Source of the DNA: AC-49 sp963766605
GTDB lineage: Bacteria; Actinomycetota; Thermoleophilia; Solirubrobacterales; Solirubrobacteraceae
Direction of reading: 5' to 3'
DNA: 64,000 nt
Assembly (NCBI GenBank): GCA_963766605.1
Contig: CAVYAT010000007.1
Location: 62,001-126,000 of the forward strand
Both the position numbers and the translations under genes were made by a program. Shown in pieces: positions 1-8,232 of the stretch (its first letter is position 1; every line of letters begins with the position of its first letter). The notes under the pieces were generated by a model that had not been told where the DNA came from, searched no databases, and saw nothing but the letters and a program-made list of their open reading frames with translations.

Positions 1-1062
1 CCGCGATCCGGACGGCGGGTAGAGCCAGTCGGAGCTGAACGAGATCAGCAGCGTCCGCGCTGTCACCGCTTCCAGCGCCCGCGACAGCGAGCCGCGGCCA
101 TGTTCGCGGGCGAGATCGAAGTAGCTGAGGGCTCGCGACATGTACAGGTAGGTGTTGGCGTCGAATCGCTTGACGAACGAGTCCGCCTGGTGGCGCAGAT
201 AGTTCTCGACCTCGAACTCGGGCTCGGTGATCGTGTAGCGGATGTCATCGGCGAACTGAAGTCGCCGTCCGAACTTGTCGGCGACCGCCTCGGCCGAGAG
301 GTACGTGATGTGGCCGATCATCCGCGCCACGCCCATCCCGGCGTCCGGCGCGTCCGCGGTGTCGTGGTAGTGGCCGTCTCTCCACGCCGGGTCGCGCATG
401 ATCGCCTCTCGGGCGATCGCGTTCCACGCGACACCTTGGGGATGCAGCGCGTGCGTGCTGGCGATCGCCACGACGGCGTCGATCTGGTCCGGGAACCTGA
501 TCGCCCACTCGAACGCCTGCATCCCGCCGAGCGAGCCCCCGGCCACGGCGGCGAGTCGCGGGACCCCGATCAGGTCGAGGAACGCGCGCTCGGTCCTCAC
601 CATGTCTGCGACGGTGATCACCGGGAAGTCCGAGCCGTACGGTCTTCCCGTCGCGGGGTCGGGCGACGACGGTCCCGTGGTTCCGCGGCAGCCGCCGAGC
701 AGATTCGTGGAGATCACGAAGTACCGATCGGTGTCGAAGGCCTTCCCAGGGCCGATCATCCCGTCCCACCAGCCCAGGCCCTTGCCCGCCTCGCCATCGC
801 GGTCGTCCGCGCCGAAGCCGTCGCGGGTGCTCTGCCCGGCGGCCTCCTTCGAGAAGCCCGCGGCATGGGCGTCGCCGCTGAGGGCATGGCACACGAGGAT
901 GGCGTTGTCGCCGCGCGGCGAGAGGGCGCCGTACGTCTCATAGGCGACCCGGACCCGATGCAGTTCCCGGCCGCAGTCGAGCGCCACCGGATCCGGCAGA
1001 TCGAGATAGTGCGTCTCGACCGCTCCGACAGAGCCGGGGGCCGACGCCGTGCGCACAGTCAT
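1..1062 (-). CDS. metX: Homoserine O-acetyltransferase (MetX), 3' end cut by window edge
   Basis: Alpha/beta-hydrolase acyltransferase that activates homoserine with acetyl-CoA for methionine synthesis. 354 codons are visible and the C-terminus with the catalytic His lies outside the window; family members are about 370-380 aa. The nucleophile elbow GGSLGGM places the catalytic Ser at residue 177. Upstream are the family's oxyanion segment CHALSGDAHAAG and the WWDGMIGPGKAFDT segment typical of MetX. The ATG at 1062 is preceded by GGAG at a good distance. It diverges from the osmC-like gene, with about 80 bases between them. A homoserine O-succinyltransferase of the MetX fold cannot be excluded from sequence alone. 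The family is certain. Confidence 0.93.
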   Translation of the reverse strand, partial: MTVRTASAPGSVGAVETHYLDLPDPVALDCGRELHRVRVAYETYGALSPRGDNAILVCHALSGDAHAAGFSKEAAGQSTRDGFGADDRDGEAGKGLGWWDGMIGPGKAFDTDRYFVISTNLLGGCRGTTGPSSPDPATGRPYGSDFPVITVADMVRTERAFLDLIGVPRLAAVAGGSLGGMQAFEWAIRFPDQIDAVVAIASTHALHPQGVAWNAIAREAIMRDPAWRDGHYHDTADAPDAGMGVARMIGHITYLSAEAVADKFGRRLQFADDIRYTITEPEFEVENYLRHQADSFVKRFDANTYLYMSRALSYFDLAREHGRGSLSRALEAVTARTLLISFSSDWLYPPSGSR

Positions 1063-1141
1063 TTCTCCATCGAGGGCGTCACTGACGATAATGTCCAGCC
1101 GTTCAGTAGGAAAATAAGCTTACGAGAAGGGGTGGCGAACG

Positions 1142-1690
1142 ATGGCCACGATCGACAACGGAGTCAACGTCCAGGCGCTCCTCGACGCGCGCGATGTCCT
1201 CAAGGGCGCGCCGGAAGCCGCTCAATTCACGTGGCGGGCGTCCTCCAAGTGGCGCAAGGGCGTGCACAGCACGACCACGGTCCAGAACTTCTTCGGCCTC
1301 GGCGAGGAGCACAGCCACAAGACCGAAACCGTGCTCGACGCCGACCATCCGGAGGTCTTCGCCGCCGAGGACGCCGCGATCACGCCGATCGAGTACCTGC
1401 TCGTGGGGCTGGCCAGCTGCCTGACCGCCGGCGTCGCGTCCGTCGCCCAGAACCGCGGAATCCAGCTGCGCTCGGTCGAGGCGACGCTTGAGGGAAACCA
1501 CGACATCCGTGGCATCCTCGGCGCCGACAGCGATGTCCGCAACGGCTTCAACGACATCAAGGTGACCTTCGACATCGACGCCGACGCCACCAAGCAGGAG
1601 ATCGAGGGGCTCGTCGCCCAGTCCCAGAAGCGCTCGGCGGTGTTCGACGCCCTCACGAACCCCACAGAGATCACCGTCGCCGTCGTCTGA
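1142..1690 (+). CDS. OsmC/Ohr-family protein with a single redox cysteine
   Basis: 182 aa, OsmC-fold protein; classical members reduce organic hydroperoxides with two cysteines. The first cysteine lies in the expected helix (LLVGLASCLTAGVAS), but the second conserved Cys site reads KRSAVFDALTNPT, so the classical two-Cys peroxidase cycle is not possible as written. Many actinobacterial OsmC-like proteins share this. Start ATG at 1142 follows AGAAGGGG. It sits just upstream of, and probably in an operon with, the flavoprotein at 1701. The fold assignment is firm; substrate and role are unknown. Confidence 0.88.
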   Translation: MATIDNGVNVQALLDARDVLKGAPEAAQFTWRASSKWRKGVHSTTTVQNFFGLGEEHSHKTETVLDADHPEVFAAEDAAITPIEYLLVGLASCLTAGVASVAQNRGIQLRSVEATLEGNHDIRGILGADSDVRNGFNDIKVTFDIDADATKQEIEGLVAQSQKRSAVFDALTNPTEITVAVV

Positions 1691-1700
1691 GGACCGCGCC

Positions 1701-2960
1701 ATCGAGCGCGTCACCGTCGCTGTCATCGGCGCCGGGCACGCCGGACTCGCGGCAAGCCACTTCCTGAGCGAGCGGTCGATCGATCATGTCGTGCTCGAGC
1801 GCGGCGAGCTGGCGAACTCCTGGCGCCGCGAGCGCTGGGACTCCCTGCGGCTGCTGACCCCCAACTGGCAGAGCCGGCTGCCGGGAGCCCCCTACGAAGG
1901 CGATGATCCCGACGGCTACATGACGTCGGCCGAGGTCGTCGACCTCATCGTCGGATTCGCGGCCCGCAGCCGCGCCCCCGTTCGCACCGCGACGAACGTG
2001 ACCTCGCTGCGGTGCGTGGACGACGGCTACGTCGTGACGACGACCCACGGTGCGATCCAGGCACGCGCGGTGGTGATCGCCAGCGGAGCCTGCAACCGGC
2101 CGACGGTGCCCGCGTTCGCTGACGGGCTACCGGGCAATGTCGAGCAGCTGACGCCGCTGGACTACCGCAATCCCGAGCAGCTCCCCCAGGGCGGCGTGCT
2201 CGTCGTGGGGGCGTCGGCGACCGGTGTGCAGCTCGCGGCCGAGCTGCGGCAGTCGGGTCGACCGGTCACCCTGTCCGTCGGAGAGCACGTGCGGCTGCCA
2301 CGGACGTACCGCGGCCGCGACGTCCTGTGGTGGATGGACGCGTCCGGCGTGTGGGATCAGCGCTACGACGAGGTCGACGACATCGCCCGCGCGCGACGCC
2401 TGCCGTCGCCGCAGCTCGTCGGTACGCCCGACCGAACGACACTCGATCTCAACGCGCTCGCGGCGATGGGCGTTGAGCTCGTCGGCCGTTGGGCCTCGGT
2501 TCGTGACGGCCGCGCGCTGTTCTCCGGTGGTCTGAGAAACGTCTTCTCCCTCGCAGACCTCAAGATGCAACGGCTGCTCGACTCCTTCGACGAGTGGGCG
2601 CGGACGTCCCGCGTCGACCTAGAGGTCGATGCTCCCGAGCGCTTCGCGGCGACCGAGGCGCCCCGGACGCCGCGGTGGGAGCTCGACCTGCGCAGCGGCG
2701 AGATCCAGTCGGTCATCTGGGCGACCGGCTTCCGGCCGGACTACCGGTGGCTCGACGTGCCGGTCCTCGACGCCAAGGGGCATCTGCGCCACGACGGCGG
2801 TGTCGTCGACAGCCCGGGCCTGTACGCCCTGGGCCTGCCGGTGCTGCGCCGGCGCAAGTCGACCTTCATCCACGGCATCGAGGACGATGCGCGTGAGGTG
2901 ATCGATGACCTCGGCGGGTACCTCGGGCGCGGCCGGTCGTCGTCCGCCGACGCCCAGTAG
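1701..2960 (+). CDS. FAD/NAD(P)-binding flavoprotein monooxygenase-like oxidoreductase, start codon apparently ATC
   Basis: About 419 aa if translated from 1701. The N-terminal FAD-binding loop VAVIGAGHAGLAAS is encoded from 1713, upstream of the first canonical start (GTG at 1791), so the gene must begin before 1791. The only sensible position is ATC at 1701, nine bases after a GAGG motif; no ATG, GTG or TTG was found in frame between 1590 and 1791. A second nucleotide-binding loop (VLVVGASATGVQLA) lies mid-protein, followed by an ATGFRPDY segment typical of class B flavoprotein monooxygenases and related oxidoreductases. Substrate unknown. It follows osmC by 10 bases, suggesting co-transcription. 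ATC may be a real rare start or an assembly error for ATG. Confidence 0.8.
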   Translation: MERVTVAVIGAGHAGLAASHFLSERSIDHVVLERGELANSWRRERWDSLRLLTPNWQSRLPGAPYEGDDPDGYMTSAEVVDLIVGFAARSRAPVRTATNVTSLRCVDDGYVVTTTHGAIQARAVVIASGACNRPTVPAFADGLPGNVEQLTPLDYRNPEQLPQGGVLVVGASATGVQLAAELRQSGRPVTLSVGEHVRLPRTYRGRDVLWWMDASGVWDQRYDEVDDIARARRLPSPQLVGTPDRTTLDLNALAAMGVELVGRWASVRDGRALFSGGLRNVFSLADLKMQRLLDSFDEWARTSRVDLEVDAPERFAATEAPRTPRWELDLRSGEIQSVIWATGFRPDYRWLDVPVLDAKGHLRHDGGVVDSPGLYALGLPVLRRRKSTFIHGIEDDAREVIDDLGGYLGRGRSSSADAQ

Positions 2961-3002
2961 CGTCACGGACCGCCACCCACCCGACATGCCAGGAGCCGCA
3001 CG

Positions 3003-4910
3003 ATGCCCCGCCGATTCCAGCTCGTCGTCCCCGGACTGATCCTCGCTCTCGCGCTCGCGGCGCCCGTGGCGTCGACCGCCGCGACCCTCACGTTCGGGGC
3101 ACCGGTGACGTTTGCGACCGGGCACTCGCCGTTTGCCGTCGCGGTTGCCGACCTCAACGGCGACGGTCGGCCGGACGTCGCAACGGCCGACCTCGCCGGC
3201 GGGACAACGTCGGTGCTCCTCAGCACGGGCGGCGGGCGCTTCGGGAATCCGACGAGCTACAGCGTCGGCGCCTTCCCCGAGGGCGTCGCGGTTGCCGACT
3301 TCGACCGCGATGGCCTGCCCGACCTCGCAACCGCCGTTGCGAGTCCGACCGGGGTCGCAACCCTGCGCGGCGCCGGCTTCGGCTCTTTCGTGGGCGCGCA
3401 GAGCCTCGGCGGGGGCTCAGCCGCCACGATCGCCGTCGCCGACCTCAACGGCGACGGGCGTCCCGACATCGTCACGGGCGAATCAGGGCCCAGCCAGGTG
3501 TCGGTGCGGCTCGGCACCCCCACGGGCTTCGCGCCGGCGGTCAGCACGTCGGTCGCCAACCCGCCGCGCACGCTCGCGATCGGCGATCTCGACGGCGACG
3601 GGATCGCGGATGTCGCGGTCGCCACGCAGTCACCCGGCGGCGGCGCGTCCGACGTCGCGATCCTGCTCGGAGCCGGGGGCGGCGTCCTTCAGGCGCCGGT
3701 CGACATCGCCCCGGCCCAGGGGACGCAGGGAATCGCGATCGCGGACCTCAACCATGACGGCCATGCGGACCTGATCGTGACCAGCGACAGCGCGAACACC
3801 GTGTCGGTGCGGCTTGGAAGCGGGAACGGGACGACGTTCAGCGGACCGACGACCTATGACGTCGGCGGCGCCCCGGAGAGCGTCGCGATCGCCGACCTCA
3901 ACAACGACGGCCGACCGGACTTCGTGACGGCCGACTTCAACGGCACGGACGTGCGCGTCGGCCTCGGCAACGGCGATGGGACGTTCGCCACACCGGTCTC
4001 ATTCCCGACCGGCTTCGACGCTCGAGCGGTGGCGGTTGCCGACGTCGACGGCGACGGAGCCCCGGATCTCGTCACCGCCGACTCCAACGCCGACCGGATC
4101 TCGGTGCTGCGCAACGCGCCGACGGCCGACGTCTCTCCCGGCACGCTGACCTTCGGCTCGGCCGGATCGCCGGTGCCCCAGGGGACCGACAGCGGCCCGC
4201 AGACCGTGACGATCACCAACAACGGCCTCGCCGGCCTCCATGTCTCGGGCTTCTCGGTCGGCGGCGCCGATGCCGACGATTTCTTCACGAGCACCGATAC
4301 CTGCCACGGCGCGATCGCGTCGGGAGCCAGCTGCGCGGTCGCCGTGCGCTTCGCCCCGCAGGGTCAGGGCGCGCGGGCGGCGACCCTGACCGTCCTCACC
4401 GACGCGCCGTCGGACCCAACGGTGACGCTCGCGGGGACCGGCGGCCCGCTCCCGCAGGGCCCGGCGGGCGCCGGCGGCGCGACCGGGGCGACAGGCGCCA
4501 CCGGTGCCGCGGGGGCGGCCGGAACGCCCGGAACGCCGGGCGCGACCGGGGCGACCGGCCTCACGGGCGCGACCGGCGCGACCGGCCTCACCGGCGCGAC
4601 CGGCCTCACCGGCGCGACTGGGGCCCGGGGCCCGGCGGGCCCGAAGGGCGCGGCGGGACGCAACGCGACCGTGAAGTGCACGGTCGCCAAGGCCGCCTCC
4701 GGGCGCAGCGTCAAGGTCACGTGCAAGGTGACGCTGGCCAAGGCGTCGGCCCGGGCGACCGTCGCCTGGCGCCTGATGCACGGCACTCGGGTCGTTGCTC
4801 ACGGCCGTGTCGGCGCCCGGGGCGGACGCCTGAACGCTCGCCTACGCCACGGGCACTACACGCTGCACATCGACGGGCGCACCGGGGGAACCGCGATCGT
4901 GGTCGCGTGA
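3003..4910 (+). CDS. Secreted FG-GAP/VCBS-repeat protein with choice-of-anchor and collagen-like domains
   Basis: 635 aa, exported. Residues 1-25 form a signal peptide ending in APVASTAA. Residues about 28-375 hold seven or more FG-GAP/VCBS repeats with the Ca-binding pattern DLNGDGRPD, expected to fold as a beta-propeller. Residues about 378-480 resemble an HYDIN/ASPM-type choice-of-anchor D domain (LTFGSA, TVTITNNG, VAVRFAP). Residues about 485-555 are collagen-like Gly-X-Y triplets rich in GAT and GLT. The last 80 residues form a beta-rich domain with two cysteines (KCTVAK, VTCKV). No sortase motif or C-terminal TM is visible. AGGAG precedes the ATG. Probably an extracellular binding or adhesion protein; ligand unknown. 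Confidence 0.85.
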   Translation: MPRRFQLVVPGLILALALAAPVASTAATLTFGAPVTFATGHSPFAVAVADLNGDGRPDVATADLAGGTTSVLLSTGGGRFGNPTSYSVGAFPEGVAVADFDRDGLPDLATAVASPTGVATLRGAGFGSFVGAQSLGGGSAATIAVADLNGDGRPDIVTGESGPSQVSVRLGTPTGFAPAVSTSVANPPRTLAIGDLDGDGIADVAVATQSPGGGASDVAILLGAGGGVLQAPVDIAPAQGTQGIAIADLNHDGHADLIVTSDSANTVSVRLGSGNGTTFSGPTTYDVGGAPESVAIADLNNDGRPDFVTADFNGTDVRVGLGNGDGTFATPVSFPTGFDARAVAVADVDGDGAPDLVTADSNADRISVLRNAPTADVSPGTLTFGSAGSPVPQGTDSGPQTVTITNNGLAGLHVSGFSVGGADADDFFTSTDTCHGAIASGASCAVAVRFAPQGQGARAATLTVLTDAPSDPTVTLAGTGGPLPQGPAGAGGATGATGATGAAGAAGTPGTPGATGATGLTGATGATGLTGATGLTGATGARGPAGPKGAAGRNATVKCTVAKAASGRSVKVTCKVTLAKASARATVAWRLMHGTRVVAHGRVGARGGRLNARLRHGHYTLHIDGRTGGTAIVVA

Positions 4911-4928
4911 TCTCATCCGGGCCGCACT

Positions 4929-4945
4929 AATCTGTATGCAGTTTT
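4929..4945. promoter_or_regulatory. Putative GntR operator (CTGTATGCAG) before the P450 gene
   Basis: AATCTGTATGCAGTTTT lies 5 bases before the P450 ATG. The core CTGTATGCAG (4932-4941) recurs exactly, in reverse, at 7305-7314 and 17682-17691 and with one change at 7437-7446, all near genes for FCD-type GntR regulators. Its closeness to the start codon implies a very short leader or promoter overlap. Binding is inferred. Confidence 0.6.
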
Positions 4946-4949
4946 CGAG

Positions 4950-6137
4950 ATGACTGCTGCAGCTTCCGAAGTCGATCTGTTCACCGACGAGGCGCTCGCC
5001 GAGCCCTACGCGCTGTACGACCAGCTGCGGGAAGCCGGCGCGGCGGTCTGGCTGTCGGACCTCGAGGTGTACGCCCTGCCGCGCTACGCGGAGACGCGAG
5101 CCGCGGCGCGCGACTGGGAGGTGTTCTCGTCGGCGCGCGGCGTGATGCTCAACGAGCAGCTCAACGCGCTGACCGGCGGCGTTGCCGTGATCTCCTGCGA
5201 TCCGCCGCGTCACGAGGAGATGCGCCGCATCATCCGCCGGCCGCTGATGGCGGACGCGCTGCGCGATCTGACGCCGACGCTCGTCGCCGAGGCCGATGCG
5301 CTCGCCGACCGGCTCGTGCAGCGCGGGACGTTCGACGCCGTCACCGACCTCGCCCACCATCTCCCGCTGACCGTGATCTCGAAGCTCGTCGGCATCCCGG
5401 AGTCGGGCCGGGAACGCATGCTCGAGTGGGCCGCCGCCTCGTTTGACTCGATGGGCCCCGACAACGCCCGCACCGCGGCGGCGCTGGGGCTGTCGTTCGA
5501 GATGTTCCGCTACGGCACCCAGGAGGCGGTCCCGCCGCACCTCGCCCCGGGCGGGTGGGCGCAGATGGTCTACGACGCGGCCGACCGCGGCGAGATCGCG
5601 GCCGAGCTGGCCCCGGCGATGATGTCCGCCTACCTCGCCCCGAGCCTCGACACGACGATCAACGGGATCGGCAACGCGATGCTGCTGTTCGGCGAGCACC
5701 CCGACCAGTGGGATCTGCTGCGCGCCGACCCGTCGCTGATCCCGGGGGCGGTCAACGAGGTGCTGCGGCTCGAGTCGCCGATCCAGCGCTTCACGCGCTA
5801 CGTCATGGAGGATCACGACGTCGGCGGTGTGACGATCCCCGCCGGCTCCCGCGTGATGCTCCTGTTCGGCGCCGCCAATCGCGACGAGCGACGGTGGGCC
5901 GATCCGACACGCTTCGACGTGCGCCGCGAGCGCTCCGCCGAGCACCTCGCGTTCGGCTTCGGCCCGCATGCGTGCGTCGGCTCGGGCCTCGCCCGCCTGG
6001 AGATGCGCGTGCTGCTCGAAGCGCTGGTCGCACGCGTCGCCCGGTTCGAGACCGCGCGGCCGGTGCGCGCAATCAACCAGGTGCTGCGCGGCCTCGCGTC
6101 GCTCGACGTCACCGTAGTCGGCCAGGCCCAGCCGTAG
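4950..6137 (+). CDS. Cytochrome P450, CYP199-like (para-substituted benzoate type)
   Basis: 395 aa soluble class I P450. The heme-binding segment FGFGPHACVG puts the thiolate ligand at Cys342; the K-helix motif reads EVLRLESP (E-x-x-R). The I-helix reads APSLDTT, keeping the Asp-Thr pair for O2 activation. Segments such as HLAPGGW, SLDTTINGIG and VLRGLASL resemble, from memory, the CYP199 family, which O-demethylates 4-methoxybenzoate-type acids. No ferredoxin or ferredoxin reductase gene is next to it, so redox partners must come from elsewhere. A CTGTATGCAG motif ends 8 bases before the ATG, tying it to the GntR-controlled island downstream. No clear Shine-Dalgarno is seen. The P450 assignment is certain; CYP199-like substrate is inference. 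Confidence 0.92.
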   Translation: MTAAASEVDLFTDEALAEPYALYDQLREAGAAVWLSDLEVYALPRYAETRAAARDWEVFSSARGVMLNEQLNALTGGVAVISCDPPRHEEMRRIIRRPLMADALRDLTPTLVAEADALADRLVQRGTFDAVTDLAHHLPLTVISKLVGIPESGRERMLEWAAASFDSMGPDNARTAAALGLSFEMFRYGTQEAVPPHLAPGGWAQMVYDAADRGEIAAELAPAMMSAYLAPSLDTTINGIGNAMLLFGEHPDQWDLLRADPSLIPGAVNEVLRLESPIQRFTRYVMEDHDVGGVTIPAGSRVMLLFGAANRDERRWADPTRFDVRRERSAEHLAFGFGPHACVGSGLARLEMRVLLEALVARVARFETARPVRAINQVLRGLASLDVTVVGQAQP

Positions 6138-6183
6138 TTCCCGGGCGCGTTGTTCGCCTCCGCGGGGAGCTCGCGCGTCGGCG

Positions 6184-6225
6184 AACGTCCCGTTCTGTGG
6201 CCTATGGGCACCAGAACGGGACGTT
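6184..6225. terminator. Hairpin between convergent P450 and MDR genes
   Basis: Perfect 14-bp inverted repeat (AACGTCCCGTTCTG, loop of 14, then its complement) in the 177-base gap between convergent genes. No T-run follows either side, so it may act as a bidirectional factor-assisted terminator. A near copy of one arm (AACGTCCCGATTCTG) occurs at 17746-17760 in the GntR2 promoter region, so a protein-binding role is also possible. Confidence 0.6.
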
Positions 6226-6314
6226 GGCCCGGCGCAGGGGGGCTGGGGCTGCGATTCGTGCCTCAGAACGCCGCCAACCGCACACCAACTGAACAACGTG
6301 CCTGGGAACCACGC

Positions 6315-7235
6315 CTAGGGCACGAGCACGAGCTTGTCGCCCGCGCCGCCCGCGCGCTGGCGTTCCCACGCCTCGGCGACGTCGGCCAGTGCGACCGTCT
6401 CGACGTCGACGATCAGCTTCCCCGCGACCGCCAGGTCGACAAGTCGCCCGTAGACCGACGCACGCAGGTCGGCGGACGCGTGGTAGTTGGCGAAGCCGAG
6501 CACGTCGACCTGTCGACTGCGCAGCGTCGCCGCGCCGAGCGGGCTCTGCGGACCGGCGCCCTGCCCGATCTGCACGAGCCGCGCGCCCGGCGCCGCGGCC
6601 TCGAGCGCCTGCGCCGCCGGCTCGCCCCACACGAGGTCGACGATCACGTGGATGGCGCCGGCGCCCAGCTCGCCCAGGTCCGAAGTCGCGATCGTCTCAT
6701 CGGCGCCGAGCTCGAGCGCCCGCGAAAGCCCGTCGGCGTTGCGCCCGGCCGCGATCACCCGTCCCGCGCCCTGGAGCTTGGCGGCCTGGACGGCCAGCCG
6801 GCCGACCGCGCCGGTCGCCCCGAGGATCAGGACCGTCTCACCGGGCTGCAGCCGCGCGCGCCACTCCAGCGATAGCCATGCCGCGAGGCCGGAGTTCCCG
6901 AGCGTCGCGGCGACGACGGCCCCGACGTCGTCGCGGAGGTTGATCAGCGCCGCCTGGGGGGCGAGCGACCGCTCGGCGGCCGCGCCGAACGGCGCCGTGG
7001 TCGTGCTGAAGTAGACGCGACGGCCGTCGGCGACCCGTCCGACCCCATCGGTGCCGACGACGTAGGGCAGCTGCGCCGGGCGGATGTAGAACGTTCCGCT
7101 CGCTATCAGCAGGTCGACCGGGTTGACGGCCGCGGCCTCGACCTCGATGACGACCTGGCCGTCCGCGGCCTGCGGTTCCTCGAACGCGGCGAAGGCGGGA
7201 GGCGTGCCCCAGGTGTAGAGGACGGCTGCGTTCAT
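6315..7235 (-). CDS. Zinc-free MDR-family alcohol dehydrogenase/quinone oxidoreductase
   Basis: 306 aa medium-chain dehydrogenase/reductase. The N-terminal GroES-like half includes AAAVNPVDLL, and the Rossmann half has the nucleotide loop ILGATGAVGRLAVQAAK. The Cys/His zinc ligands of classical alcohol dehydrogenases are missing, which points to the NADPH quinone/enone reductase branch. The ATG at 7235 gives the family's usual N-terminus (MNAAVLYTWG); a longer frame to 7394 runs through the promoter region and is unlikely. It diverges from the GntR1 gene, and the operator-like motif at 7305-7314 lies between them, so it is probably under GntR1 control. Substrate unknown. Confidence 0.88.
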   Translation of the reverse strand: MNAAVLYTWGTPPAFAAFEEPQAADGQVVIEVEAAAVNPVDLLIASGTFYIRPAQLPYVVGTDGVGRVADGRRVYFSTTTAPFGAAAERSLAPQAALINLRDDVGAVVAATLGNSGLAAWLSLEWRARLQPGETVLILGATGAVGRLAVQAAKLQGAGRVIAAGRNADGLSRALELGADETIATSDLGELGAGAIHVIVDLVWGEPAAQALEAAAPGARLVQIGQGAGPQSPLGAATLRSRQVDVLGFANYHASADLRASVYGRLVDLAVAGKLIVDVETVALADVAEAWERQRAGGAGDKLVLVP

Positions 7236-7304
7236 CGCCGCGAATCTAGCAACCGGCGCACGCGCAGCTGCGATCCACCAACATTCCGACACGGATTGGG
7301 CAAC

Positions 7305-7348
7305 CTGCATACAGAATCGTTGACATCGATTCTGTCTCGCTATACAGT
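7305..7348 (+). promoter_or_regulatory. GntR operator plus sigma-A-type promoter upstream of gntR1
   Basis: CTGCATACAG (7305-7314) is the reverse complement of the motif before the P450. Five bases later a TTGACA (7320-7325) is followed, after 17 bases, by TACAGT (7343-7348) within TATACAGT, a good vegetative promoter pointing to gntR1. A partial inverted repeat TCTGT...ACAG (7331-7347) overlaps the promoter core and may be a second operator. The same operator-then-promoter order occurs at 17682-17723. Confidence 0.65.
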
Positions 7349-7433
7349 CGCGCCGCGAATCTGGAGGAGAATCGGGTGCTGTCAGCAGGAACACGCAAGA
7401 GTTTCGCGCGCATGCGCGATCGACTTGCCTTCA

Positions 7434-7450
7434 AATCTGTATGTAGTTCG
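7434..7450. promoter_or_regulatory. Putative GntR operator just before gntR1 start
   Basis: AATCTGTATGTAGTTCG differs from the 4929 site at a few positions only (core CTGTATGTAG). It ends 8 bases before the GTG start of gntR1, suggesting autoregulation by blocking transcription or translation. Confidence 0.55.
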
Positions 7451-7458
7451 AGGTCGCA

Positions 7459-8232
7459 GTGGACCTGACACGGCCAACGGCCACGGGCGCCGATCTCGTC
7501 TACGAGCAGCTGCGCGCGCAGATCCTCACCGGCGTGTTGACGCCGGGGCTCGTGGTGTCCCAGGTCGCGCTCGCTCGAGAGCTCGGCGTCAGCCGCACGC
7601 CGCTGCGAGAGGCCGTTCGCATGCTCCAGCGTGAGGGGCTCGTCGCGGGCGAGGCCAATCGCATGATCCGCATCGCCTCGTTCTCGATCGCCGACGTCGA
7701 GGAGCTGTACGCCGTGCGGATCGCCAACGAGGCGCTCGCGATCAGGCTGACCGTCCCGAAGATGACGGCCGCCGACGACGCGGCGCTCGACGAGAGCCTC
7801 GAGGACATGGCCCGCACCGCGACCGCCAACGACGAAGACGCGTGGACCATGTCGCACCGTACGTTCCACACGCGCCTGGTGGCGGGATCCGGCAAGCGGC
7901 TGCGGACGCTGCTCTCCGAGCTCTACGACTACGCCGAGCGCTACCGCCATCTGTACCGCACCACCGAGCCGCGGGCGATGTCGATCGGCGCGCGCGAACA
8001 CGAGCGGATCGTCGAGGCGTGCCATGCGCGTGACGCCTCGCGCGCGAGCGACGAGTTGGTGCGTCACCTATCCCGCACCGCGTTGACCGCGCTGACCGCG
8101 ATCGCCCCCGAGCACGAGCCGGCGCTCGTGCGGAGCGCGCTGCGTGCGCTGCTGAGCGGCGAGAACGGAGCGACGAACTTTGAGCAACAACTGGGTCCAA
8201 TGGAGAAAGGAACTCGTAATGGTCGCAAGTAG
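7459..8232 (+). CDS. GntR-family transcriptional regulator, FadR/FCD subfamily (GntR1)
   Basis: 257 aa. Residues about 10-75 form a winged helix with the family core LGVSRTPLREAVRMLQREGLV; residues about 85-220 form the alpha-helical FCD effector domain, with acidic/His positions that bind a metal or carboxylate ligand in the family (HRTFH, EHERIVEAC). It starts at GTG 7459. Its last 14 bases overlap the start of the substrate-binding protein gene, so it heads the long operon 7459-16913. It is a close paralogue of GntR2 at 16914-17648 (same VSRTPLREA core and EPRAMS segment). It likely binds the CTGTATGCAG sites at 4929, 7305 and 7434. Effector is unknown; an aromatic pathway acid is plausible. 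Confidence 0.9.
   Translation: MDLTRPTATGADLVYEQLRAQILTGVLTPGLVVSQVALARELGVSRTPLREAVRMLQREGLVAGEANRMIRIASFSIADVEELYAVRIANEALAIRLTVPKMTAADDAALDESLEDMARTATANDEDAWTMSHRTFHTRLVAGSGKRLRTLLSELYDYAERYRHLYRTTEPRAMSIGAREHERIVEACHARDASRASDELVRHLSRTALTALTAIAPEHEPALVRSALRALLSGENGATNFEQQLGPMEKGTRNGRK

Noticed and set aside
100..1491. Long plus-strand open frame of 463 codons at the left edge
   Set aside because: It is antisense to metX and runs into the osmC gene; its Arg/Val-rich composition is the usual shadow of GC-rich coding DNA.
4440..4650. GC-rich triplet repeats that could look like a CRISPR or tandem repeat array
   Set aside because: They are in frame and encode collagen-like Gly-X-Y repeats, with no spacers or regular repeat units.
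4842..6296. Minus-strand 484-codon frame opposite the P450
   Set aside because: No motif, and it reads the complement of a firmly identified P450 gene.
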